Assembly: GCF_000275825.1 (NCBI RefSeq)
Contig: NZ_JH719942.1
Coordinates: forward strand, 2,120,160-2,184,159
DNA from: Saprospira grandis DSM 2844
GTDB taxonomy: Bacteria; Bacteroidota; Bacteroidia; Chitinophagales; Saprospiraceae
Reading direction: 5' to 3'
DNA: 64,000 nucleotides
The position numbers and the translations under genes are program-made. Numbering within the stretch: position 1 is the first letter of the stretch; the number at the start of each line of letters is the position of its first letter. This document shows positions 57,359 to 64,000 of the stretch, piece after piece. The notes under the pieces were generated by a model that searched no databases, was not told the DNA's origin, and saw only the letters and a program-made list of their open reading frames with translations.

Positions 57359-58522
57359 CTAGTTATTTTGTTTTGCTTTCACTTCTGCAATAAATTCTCC
57401 TAGAGATAGAATCTGAGGTCTAAACTCTTTTGGGAAAGCTATTTTATATGCCTTAGGAACAACTAGCTGGACATTAGCTTTTTGCATTTCTATTAACTGA
57501 TTTTTAGAAATTCCTTGTTGAAGCGTAAATAGATGTTTTTTAGGAATACGGTGGGCTTCATTAAGAATTTGCCTCCAACGGTCTTTGCAAGTTGTTTTAG
57601 CTGCTAATAGGGTAAGCTGTTTACTTTGAAAAAGCGGGTCTTGATAGGCTGTTTCATTAGGGAAGAGAAAATCTGGTTTTTTCTTCCCTTCAGTTTTTGC
57701 TTGAGTGGCAAATTCTAGTTTGTGAAGATAGAATACTTCCTCAAGATGATGTTCTAATGATTTGCCAGCACGACTTTTCCGTCGATTAAGCACTGTATTC
57801 GCGATAGCAACTAAATTATCTACAGAGCCTAAAGGATGTTTAATAAGCTCTTGATAGCGATTGTTTTCTAAGGCTCTAAATAACTCATATTCACTTTTAA
57901 CCCAGTCTAAAAGAATAGCATCAGGATGCTTTAATACATCTGTGGGTTTAACTTGCTTGAATTGATTAAAACAGGTTCTTGCTTGTTTTGCAAGCGCTAT
58001 AGTTTTGGGGAACTCAACGGTAAGTTGTTCAATATAACTCTGAAAACATTGGTCTATAGTTAAGGCAGATTTCTCAATAAGTTGGTTGCTATCTGTAGGT
58101 GATAGATTAAAGGCATTTAAGAAGTCCTCAATCTCTTCGTCTGTTTGTAGAACATAAGCTAGATATTCATCCTCTTCTGGTTGAGCAAGAATAAAGAGAT
58201 CGCCAACATTACCCTCTTTAAGAAAGGGGAAACCTTTTCCAAATCGAGTTAAGCGATACTCATTTCTGCTCCCCTTACCATAGTAAATAAAACGGCTATC
58301 AGTAGTAAACTCATTTTGCCACTTTATTTGAATTAAACGATCCTTATTTGTGCCTTTAATGCCAGGCCCATCTTCAAACATTAAAGGAACTGTACTTTTG
58401 GGCATGTAGAAACCTGCTTGATGCCCCCCTGTTGTTCCAGCATCATTTGCAGATATAAATTTGAAGAAGGCGTAGCGACTATTGCTTACTGCGGTAATAG
58501 CTAGTTCTAGTGGGCTAGTCAT
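57359..58522 (-). CDS. EcoRII-like type II restriction endonuclease
   Basis: 387 residues. The N-terminal domain resembles the DNA-binding effector domain of EcoRII ([25 protein letters not shown]). The C-terminal domain carries the nuclease motif KKPDFLFP (Pro-Asp at 283-284) and [18 protein letters not shown] (Lys near 309, Arg 316-318), as in EcoRII-C and relatives that cut at CCWGG-type sites. Enzymes with both domains need two sites for cleavage (type IIE). The gene overlaps the methyltransferase by 8 bp and ends next to the ABC exporter. Confidence 0.85.
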   Translation of the reverse strand: MTSPLELAITAVSNSRYAFFKFISANDAGTTGGHQAGFYMPKSTVPLMFEDGPGIKGTNKDRLIQIKWQNEFTTDSRFIYYGKGSRNEYRLTRFGKGFPFLKEGNVGDLFILAQPEEDEYLAYVLQTDEEIEDFLNAFNLSPTDSNQLIEKSALTIDQCFQSYIEQLTVEFPKTIALAKQARTCFNQFKQVKPTDVLKHPDAILLDWVKSEYELFRALENNRYQELIKHPLGSVDNLVAIANTVLNRRKSRAGKSLEHHLEEVFYLHKLEFATQAKTEGKKKPDFLFPNETAYQDPLFQSKQLTLLAAKTTCKDRWRQILNEAHRIPKKHLFTLQQGISKNQLIEMQKANVQLVVPKAYKIAFPKEFRPQILSLGEFIAEVKAKQNN

Positions 58523-59714
58523 ACTGTAGTGTTTTTATCATTTCTTGACCAATAGCATGAATTAGGGGCATTACTACAGAGTTTCCAAATTGTCTATATG
58601 CTTGAGTATCAGATACTGGGATAATAAAGTTTTCGGGGAACCCTTGTAGGCGGGCACACTCTCTAGGAGTTAAACGTCTGGGGTTTGACTGTTCTTGAGG
58701 GATTAAGATTTCGGATCCGTCTTTATGATAACGTGCACTTAGTGTTCTTGTAATATTATCAGGTTGAGCTATCCCAAACCCAAAACCGTTGCCTTTTTCT
58801 TGGTGCTTTTTAGCATAAGCTTGAAGATATTCCCAAAGCTTATCACTTAAAGTATATTTTTGAGGTACATCAGATATTAAAATTTCTTCAACTACATGAT
58901 TGGCTACAGGAAGGTCTGGAAACTGGAATTTCTCTTCCCGCTGAAAGTGAGTCTGGTCAAATCCGGCAATAAAAATACGCTCTCGATGTTGTGGCACAAA
59001 GTGCTTTCCATCTAGTACTCTAGTATGGATATTATAGCCTAAGCCCTCTAAAGTTTTTTTAATTACTTTGAAGGTATTTCCCTTATCGTGAGATACCAAA
59101 TTTTTGACATTTTCGAGCAAAAAGGCTTTAGGACGTTTTGCTTCTAAAATCCGAACGATGTCAAAGAATAAAGTGCCTTGTGTTTCGTCTTTAAAGCCGT
59201 GTTTGCGCCCTAAACTATTTTTCTTACTTACTCCTGCAAGTGAAAAGGGCTGACAGGGAAAGCCACCTAAGAGTATATCGTGTTGAGGAATCTGTGACTC
59301 TTCAATTTTAGTAATATCGCCAAATGGAATTTCTCCAAAATTAGCTTCATAGGTTTTTTGAGAGAATCTATCCCATTCAGAAGTAAAAACGCATTTTCCT
59401 CCTAATTGCTGAAACGCTAAACGAAACCCCCCGATTCCAGCAAATAAATCAATGAATTTAAATTTGGCTGCTTCAGTAGGGGGGAAGGGAACATCATATT
59501 GGATTTCATTTTCAAGCTCAAAAAATGGGTGGGCTTCTAGTGCTCTTCCCGCTAAAAAGGTTTTAGCCGCTTCTGAAAAATATTTTTTAGCCCCATTTTC
59601 TTGATTTTGTAGATAATGAGTTAGAGCAGCTAAGCCATCATCAAATTTGGGAATTCGCTTTTCAATAGCCAATAATTCTCGAATGTCGGAATACTTGATA
59701 CGTTCTTTATTCAT
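58515..59714 (-). CDS. DNA (cytosine-5-)-methyltransferase of the EcoRII/Dcm type
   Basis: 399 residues. C5 methyltransferase motifs in order: [16 protein letters not shown] (91-96), [14 protein letters not shown] (catalytic Cys near 154), [10 protein letters not shown] (201-203), [37 protein letters not shown] and [10 protein letters not shown]. The 80-residue N-terminal extension is similar to that of Dcm/EcoRII-M. It protects host DNA from the paired nuclease and lies upstream of it, so modification can be established first. The pair is more AT-rich than its surroundings, consistent with transfer. Confidence 0.93.
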   Translation of the reverse strand: MNKERIKYSDIRELLAIEKRIPKFDDGLAALTHYLQNQENGAKKYFSEAAKTFLAGRALEAHPFFELENEIQYDVPFPPTEAAKFKFIDLFAGIGGFRLAFQQLGGKCVFTSEWDRFSQKTYEANFGEIPFGDITKIEESQIPQHDILLGGFPCQPFSLAGVSKKNSLGRKHGFKDETQGTLFFDIVRILEAKRPKAFLLENVKNLVSHDKGNTFKVIKKTLEGLGYNIHTRVLDGKHFVPQHRERIFIAGFDQTHFQREEKFQFPDLPVANHVVEEILISDVPQKYTLSDKLWEYLQAYAKKHQEKGNGFGFGIAQPDNITRTLSARYHKDGSEILIPQEQSNPRRLTPRECARLQGFPENFIIPVSDTQAYRQFGNSVVMPLIHAIGQEMIKTLQYD

Positions 59715-59952
59715 AAAATAAGTCTATGTCGTAATTTTACACAAAGGTACAAGGAAAAAATTACGTTTGCCACAACTGTTTTGTTTTACTTCTTACAAAC
59801 CTTCTTGGTTCCTACTACGGTAAGCCCCCATTTTTCATAGTTCTTAAATAAGTTCATTGAAAAATAGCCTCAAAAGTTGTAATATAGCAGCGTTCTTTGC
59901 GAAAAAGCTGAGCAACAGCTTCCTTTCCAACCTTATAATTACCATTTAAGCT

Positions 59953-60516
59953 ATGCAAGAAGATATAGATTTAGCCCTAGAAGCTGCCGAAGAAGGCATG
60001 CAAAACAGTATTGTCCACTTTCAGCGCGAACTCATCAAGATTCGCTCTGGAAAAGCTAGCCCGCAAATGGTGGCGGACGTAAAAGTAGAGTATTACGGTA
60101 TGCCTACACCACTCAACCAAGTGGCCGGCATCAAAACAACCGATGCTCGAACCCTCGTTATCCAACCCTTTGAAAAGAAAATGGTCCCTGTCGTAGAGCA
60201 AGCCCTCTATGGCGCTAATTTGGGAATTACCCCTCAAAGTGACGGAGAAGTGGTTCGTATGGTTGTGCCACCACTTACCGAAGAACGCCGTAAGCAATTG
60301 GTAAAGCAAGCTTCTGGCTTTGCAGAAGATGCCAAAGTGAGTATCCGCAACGCCCGCCGCGATGCCATCCAAGATGTAAAAGCTGCCGTTAAAGAAGGCT
60401 ACCCCGAAGATGCCGGAAAACGCAGCGAGCAAACAGTACAAGAACTAACCGATAAGTATAGCAAGCAGGTGGATAGCATCTTTGCTAAAAAAGAAGAAGA
60501 ACTCATGACGGTTTAA
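59953..60516 (+). CDS. frr: ribosome recycling factor
   Basis: 187 residues, standard length. RRF signatures: ELIKIRSGKASPQMVADVKVEYYG, PLNQVAGIKTTDARTLVIQPFEKK, RMVVPPLTEERRKQLVKQA, AKVSIRNARRDAIQDVK and the C-terminal helix EQTVQELTDKYSKQVDSIFAKKE. With EF-G it splits post-termination ribosomes. pyrH, its usual neighbour, is not present. A terminator follows. Confidence 0.97.
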   Translation: MQEDIDLALEAAEEGMQNSIVHFQRELIKIRSGKASPQMVADVKVEYYGMPTPLNQVAGIKTTDARTLVIQPFEKKMVPVVEQALYGANLGITPQSDGEVVRMVVPPLTEERRKQLVKQASGFAEDAKVSIRNARRDAIQDVKAAVKEGYPEDAGKRSEQTVQELTDKYSKQVDSIFAKKEEELMTV

Positions 60517-60538
60517 TCTGCCTCAAGACAGACTTAAC

Positions 60539-60573
60539 AAAAAAGAGCAACTGTTTTCAGTTGCTCTTTTTTT
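60539..60573 (+). terminator. Rho-independent terminator after frr
   Basis: A perfect 13-bp stem AAAAGAGCAACTG with a 4-nt loop and a following T tract. Confidence 0.92.
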
Positions 60574-60659
60574 GTGACCAAAATCGCCATTTGAGGCTAT
60601 AAGAGACAAAAAACTAAATCGCTTTTGTATCTTGATAGTCCATTTCAAAATTGTATAGT

Positions 60660-62054
60660 ATGCCAAATACATTTACTTACTTGCTCAAGCGTCTCTGGGA
60701 CGAAATTACCCGCCTGTTTAGCTTGCATCTAGATACCGATGAAGCCGGAACCACCGAGAACGTCAAAAAGAGCATCGAATTTAGAGGTGGCAACCTCTGG
60801 GCCCTCATTTTTGCCTGCCTGATCGCCTCTATCGGACTCAATACCAATTCTACCGCTGTGGTGATTGGGGCCATGCTTATCTCGCCCCTAATGGGACCGA
60901 TCGTCGGGGTGGGCTTTTCCGTAGCCACCAATGATTTCGGTACGCTCAAATACTCTTTGCGCAATCTGGTCCTCATGATTGTCCTCAGCATCGGCGCCGC
61001 CGCTATTTACTTCTTAATGTCTCCCCTCAAAGAGCCTACCGCCGAGCTGATCGCCAGAACACAACCCTCGCTCTATGATGTACTCATTGCCGTTTTGGGT
61101 GGGGTGGTCGGTATTGTGGCCAGCTCTCGCCACGACCGAGGAAATGCTATTCCTGGGGTGGCCATCGCTACAGCCCTCATGCCCCCACTCTGTACGGCAG
61201 GCTACGGCTTGGCCACCCTGCAACTAGAGTTCTTTATGGGCGCCTTTTATCTCTTCTTTATCAACTCAATCTTTATTGCCCTGACCACCATGATCGTCGT
61301 GCGCTCTTTGCAATTTCCCCAAATTGAGTTCCTCGATAAGAAACGAGAAAAACAAATGAAATGGGCCATTTTATTCATCGTTGTAGTCACTGTGGTGCCC
61401 AGTATCTTTACAGCCATTCATGTGGTCAATGAGGCCATTTTTACCCGCCGCGCCAAAGATTTTGTTAGCGAAAACCTCATGATGATGGACAAAAGTGAGG
61501 TCCTGCAATATAAGGCCAAGTACGCTAGCGATTCCTCCGTCATTGAGGTCATTATGTTTGGTGAAGAACTTAGCGATGAACGCATTGCAGAGTTTAGCCG
61601 AAAACTGAAAAATTATGAGCTAGAACATACTTTTCTCGATATCCATCAGTCTACCGAAAAACGACCAATAGATCTCCCCCAACAAAATTTTGATGTGAGC
61701 AAATATGAGGAGATTTATCGCCGAAAAACCGAGGAGATCGAAAGCCGAGAAAGCCAAATCCGTGAACTAAGAGAGGAGATCGCCCGCATGAAGGAGGCCC
61801 AACATCCTATCCATAAAGCCAATCTGGACAAGATTTCTCGCAAAATTGCAGCCCTCTACCCCGATATTGAGGCTATCGGCCTGAGTGAGGTGGTCAAAAG
61901 TAGCCAGCTCCAAGATTCTGTCATTACAGATACCCTGCCCACAGCCCTCATCCACTGGAAAAATAACCGCCAAGCCGATAAATACACCCAAAACCTGAGT
62001 AGATATCTGCAACTAGAATTGGGCTTAGATACCGTAGAGGTGGTAAATTATTAG
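60660..62054 (+). CDS. DUF389 membrane protein
   Basis: 464 residues from ATG 60660; a TTG at 60651 would add three. The N-terminal half is the DUF389 hydrophobic domain (ALIFACLIASIGLNTNSTAVVIGAMLISPLMGPIVGVG, VLIAVLGGVVGIVASSRHDRGNAIPGVAIATALMPPLCTAGYGLA). It is followed by a cytoplasmic or periplasmic C-terminal half with a coiled coil (EEIYRRKTEEIESRESQIRELREEIARM). The function of the family is unknown. Repeat copy 22 begins 6 bp after the stop. Confidence 0.88.
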   Translation: MPNTFTYLLKRLWDEITRLFSLHLDTDEAGTTENVKKSIEFRGGNLWALIFACLIASIGLNTNSTAVVIGAMLISPLMGPIVGVGFSVATNDFGTLKYSLRNLVLMIVLSIGAAAIYFLMSPLKEPTAELIARTQPSLYDVLIAVLGGVVGIVASSRHDRGNAIPGVAIATALMPPLCTAGYGLATLQLEFFMGAFYLFFINSIFIALTTMIVVRSLQFPQIEFLDKKREKQMKWAILFIVVVTVVPSIFTAIHVVNEAIFTRRAKDFVSENLMMMDKSEVLQYKAKYASDSSVIEVIMFGEELSDERIAEFSRKLKNYELEHTFLDIHQSTEKRPIDLPQQNFDVSKYEEIYRRKTEEIESRESQIRELREEIARMKEAQHPIHKANLDKISRKIAALYPDIEAIGLSEVVKSSQLQDSVITDTLPTALIHWKNNRQADKYTQNLSRYLQLELGLDTVEVVNY

Positions 62055-62059
62055 GTTTT

Positions 62060-62181
62060 GGGGCCTCCGCAGCAAAGCTGCGGCGCTACGTTTCGCAGCT
62101 CGCTATTCGCTCGGCCCTGCGCAAAAAAAAGTTTTTTGCTTGGTCTGGCCCTTCGGGCCACTGCTGCACATCGCTAGGCCG
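62060..62181 (+). repeat. GC-rich hairpin-mosaic element, copy 22 (family B)
   Basis: Head GGGGCCTCCGC, first hairpin CCGCAGCAAAGCTGCGG, linker GCGCTACGTTTCGCAGCTC, core variant GCTCGCTATTCGCTCGGCCC, AT-rich hairpin 2 GCAAAAAAAAGTTTTTTGC, hairpin 3 GGCCCTTCGGGCC and linker GCACATCGCTAGGCCG. There is no terminal hairpin. Confidence 0.87.
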
Positions 62182-62250
62182 CTCAACGGTCTTTGGGCTT
62201 TTGGGCTTTCTTCTTCGGCGGTTAATTTAAGCTAGAAATATACATCCTAC

Positions 62251-62396
62251 AGGCGGAGAAGCCGCCGCAGGCTGAGGGATGGTAGGGGGTGGCCGCAGGC
62301 CAGACCGAGCTTTTGAGCAAAGCGAAAAAGCGATGGGCCGAGCAGACCTGCGAGCCCCCACACAGCCCGACCCGCCCGCAGGGCGGGGCAGCCCCA
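62251..62396 (-). repeat. GC-rich hairpin-mosaic element, copy 23 (family A)
   Basis: On the minus strand: head GGGGCTGCCCC, hairpin 1 GCCCTGCGGGC, linker GGGTCGGGCTGTGTG, core GCTCGCAGGTCTGCTCGGCC, hairpin 2 with arms GCTTTT/AAAAGC, hairpin 3 GGCCTGCGGCC, linker CTACCATCCCTCAGCC and a terminal GGCGGCTTCTCCGCC with one mismatch. It faces copy 22 across a 70-bp spacer without a gene. Confidence 0.87.
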
Positions 62397-62483
62397 AAAC
62401 AACAGCAGACTCTAAAAACAAAGCATCTCCTAATGCCTGCAGCTAGGGAAATGTTTTCTATGCGCCGCTTTTTTCTTAATATT

Positions 62484-62524
62484 GAGCTCATCTATAGCAA
62501 AACTGGCTGTAGATGAGCTTTTTT
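62484..62524 (+). terminator. Rho-independent terminator separated from its gene by two repeats
   Basis: Stem AGCTCATCTA/TAGATGAGCT with an inner TAGC/GCTG pairing and a T tract. The nearest plus-strand stop upstream is that of the DUF389 gene, 430 bp away, with repeat copies 22 and 23 in between. Confidence 0.82.
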
Positions 62525-62546
62525 ATGATTTGATTGACTTGATGAT

Positions 62547-64000
62547 ATGGCAAAAAAGAAAAAACAACAACCGCCAAAAAAGGCGCCTAAGGTCCAGCAA
62601 GCCCCCAAAGCAAAAGCGCAAACTGCCGCCAAAGCTAGCTTTTGGCTAAAGACCAATTGGCAGCTCTACCTGCTATTTATTGTCTCTTTTCTGCTTTACG
62701 CCAATACCTTGGGCCACCAATATGCAGTAGATGATAGTATCGTGATTCAGAAAAATCAGTTTACTCGCCTTGGCCTGAAGGGCATGCCAGGCATTTGGGG
62801 GGAGGATACCTTTGTGGGCTTTTTTGGGAGCAAACGCAATTTGGTGGCTGGGGGCCGTTATCGGCCATTTACCCTAGCCACCTTTGCCCTAGAAATGCAG
62901 TTGTTTGGTACCCCCGCTAAGGATGCTCAGGGCAATCTGCTCAAAGACGAAAAAGACCGACAGCTCTATGATGGGAATCCCGAAATTAGCCATACTATCA
63001 ATGCCATTTTATACGCTATCTTGGTGCTGGTCCTTTTTCTCTGGATTATGGCCCTTTTTGATCCTCAAATCAAGGACAAAAAGCTCTTGCACTTTTTGGC
63101 TTTTGCCACAGCCCTGCTCTTTGCCGCCCACCCCTTGCATACCGAGGCCGTGGCCAACATTAAGGGCCGAGATGAAATTATGGTGACCCTAGGCGCTATT
63201 TTGGCGGCCTATTGGAGTCTTAAAGCCGTGGACCAGCCCAAAAAACTCTTTCTCTATGCCGGCGGAGCAATTTTGGCCTTTTTTGTGGCCCTTTTTTCTA
63301 AGGAAAGCGCCATCCCCTTTATCGTTTTGATCCCGCTTTCGTTCTACTTTTTCCGTAAGCAATTGGGCATCGACAAACTATTGATTTGGACGGTTCCCTT
63401 TGTAGTAGCCGCTGCCGTATTTTGGTTTGCTATGCGCAATCCCGCTATTGGTTGGGATGGCAAAACAGAGCCCGCTGTAGAACTAATGAATGATCCCTAC
63501 CTCAAGTTGGCCCCCGCCCCCGATGGCAAAACACAGGTATATGTTCCCTTTAGCGATTCAGAACGCTATGGAACGGTGCTCTATACCTGGGGCGAATATG
63601 TCCGCCTTTTGGTGCTTCCCCATCCATTAACCAATGACTATTATCCCAAGCATATCCGTGGGGCCAAAAATGAAATTCCAAGCCTAACCGATCCTTGGGT
63701 ACTCTTGATCTTATTGTTCCATATTGCTCTGGCCGTTTGGGCCTTTATGGGCTTGCTCAAGCGGAAACCCTACGCCTTTGCGCTGATCTTCTATGCCGCT
63801 ACTTTTTCAGTGGTCTCCAATTTATTCTTTCCCATTGGGACCAATATGGCCGAGCGCTTTATGTTTATGCCTTCTGTCGGCTTTAGTTTATTGTCCGCCT
63901 TGGGGCTGTTGGCCCTGCTGCGCCGTATGCCGGATAATAAAGAAGAGGTGAAAAACTATTCTATGGGACTTTGGAGCCTGCTCTTTGTTTCGGCCCTCTA
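62547..64000 (+). CDS. TMTC-like multi-pass membrane glycosyltransferase (partial, runs off the right edge)
   Basis: At least 484 residues are open from ATG 62547 to the window end. A Lys/Pro/Ala-rich cytoplasmic start (MAKKKKQQPPKKAPKVQQ) precedes a first membrane helix (LYLLFIVSFLLYANTLGHQYAVDDSIVI). A series of helices follows, with signatures of DUF1736/TMTC-type GT-C proteins: LFAAHPLHTEAVANIKGRDEI, FFVALFSKESAIPFI and GTNMAERFMFMPSVGFSLL. Acidic residues in VDD and GRDE probably act in sugar transfer from a lipid-linked donor. A TPR region is expected after the window edge but cannot be seen. Confidence 0.88.
   Translation, partial: MAKKKKQQPPKKAPKVQQAPKAKAQTAAKASFWLKTNWQLYLLFIVSFLLYANTLGHQYAVDDSIVIQKNQFTRLGLKGMPGIWGEDTFVGFFGSKRNLVAGGRYRPFTLATFALEMQLFGTPAKDAQGNLLKDEKDRQLYDGNPEISHTINAILYAILVLVLFLWIMALFDPQIKDKKLLHFLAFATALLFAAHPLHTEAVANIKGRDEIMVTLGAILAAYWSLKAVDQPKKLFLYAGGAILAFFVALFSKESAIPFIVLIPLSFYFFRKQLGIDKLLIWTVPFVVAAAVFWFAMRNPAIGWDGKTEPAVELMNDPYLKLAPAPDGKTQVYVPFSDSERYGTVLYTWGEYVRLLVLPHPLTNDYYPKHIRGAKNEIPSLTDPWVLLILLFHIALAVWAFMGLLKRKPYAFALIFYAATFSVVSNLFFPIGTNMAERFMFMPSVGFSLLSALGLLALLRRMPDNKEEVKNYSMGLWSLLFVSAL

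Noticed and set aside
1-64000. CRISPR arrays, tRNA or rRNA genes
   Set aside because: The interspersed repeats have no regular short spacers, and no cloverleaf or rRNA sequence was recognised.

Overview
The window looks like chromosome from a member of the Bacteroidota, most likely Saprospira or a close relative (Saprospiria). The grounds are two secreted proteins with type IX secretion C-terminal sorting domains, promoter -7 boxes of the Bacteroidota form TAnnTTTG, a lipoprotein LptC next to a CorC/HlyC-type protein, YtxJ, a TIGR02757 protein, and many exported beta-barrel and OmpA-like proteins. The species name is an inference from gene content and style; nothing here proves it.

Layout. 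1-1769: an IS903-group insertion sequence that has cut the front off a small gene, followed by an unknown gene and a SecB-like chaperone. 2138-4900: TolC plus a periplasmic adaptor of an efflux pump. 5324-11655: a PpiD/SurA-like foldase, a MerR regulator, a Xer recombinase, a membrane protein, a TM2 protein and a Cys/Lys/Ala-rich secreted protein. 11872-22053: a siderophore/cobalamin-type ABC permease and binding lipoprotein, a T9SS cargo protein, a GT4 glycosyltransferase, LptC, a CorC-like protein, a lipoprotein and a second T9SS protein. 22567-32234: UbiD decarboxylase, YtxJ, NadA, an ECF sigma operon with an MscS-like channel, and an OmpA-family protein. 32644-44191: exported proteins, an FAD oxidase/acyltransferase-like pair, DeoC, a SPOR protein, tandem leucine-rich-repeat proteins, UvrB and a DUF4291 protein. 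44822-51200: a TIGR02757 protein, an AT-rich retron island (RT, small winged-helix-like protein, phosphoribosyltransferase-like protein) with an ISL2-group IS at its edge, and DnaG. 51716-64000: three tandem small outer-membrane-type proteins, a TrpF-like protein lacking the usual catalytic Cys, an MsbA-like ABC exporter, an EcoRII-like restriction-modification pair, Frr, a DUF389 membrane protein and the start of a TMTC-like membrane glycosyltransferase.

Two features stand out. First, 23 copies of a GC-rich intergenic element of about 120-225 bp occupy roughly 3.7 kb of the window. Each has conserved linkers (core GCTCGC..GCTCGGCCCT) separating hairpins whose sequence differs from copy to copy while the two arms stay complementary. 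Read along the window, the 23 copies alternate strictly in orientation (-,+,-,+ ... -). They therefore bracket gene blocks with their heads (GGGGC) and bracket either single cassettes or empty spacers with their tails. I know of no description of this arrangement.

Second, the DNA upstream of the retron RT, where the msr-msd RNA should lie, folds into four consecutive hairpins. The loops of the two large hairpins carry a perfect 9-nt complement to each other and share an 8-nt repeat, which suggests a loop-loop (kissing) structure. An IS with a 3-bp target duplication sits directly at the upstream edge of this RNA.

No tRNA, rRNA, CRISPR array or replication origin was seen. Coordinates of repeats and RNA candidates are read by eye and may be off by a few bases.
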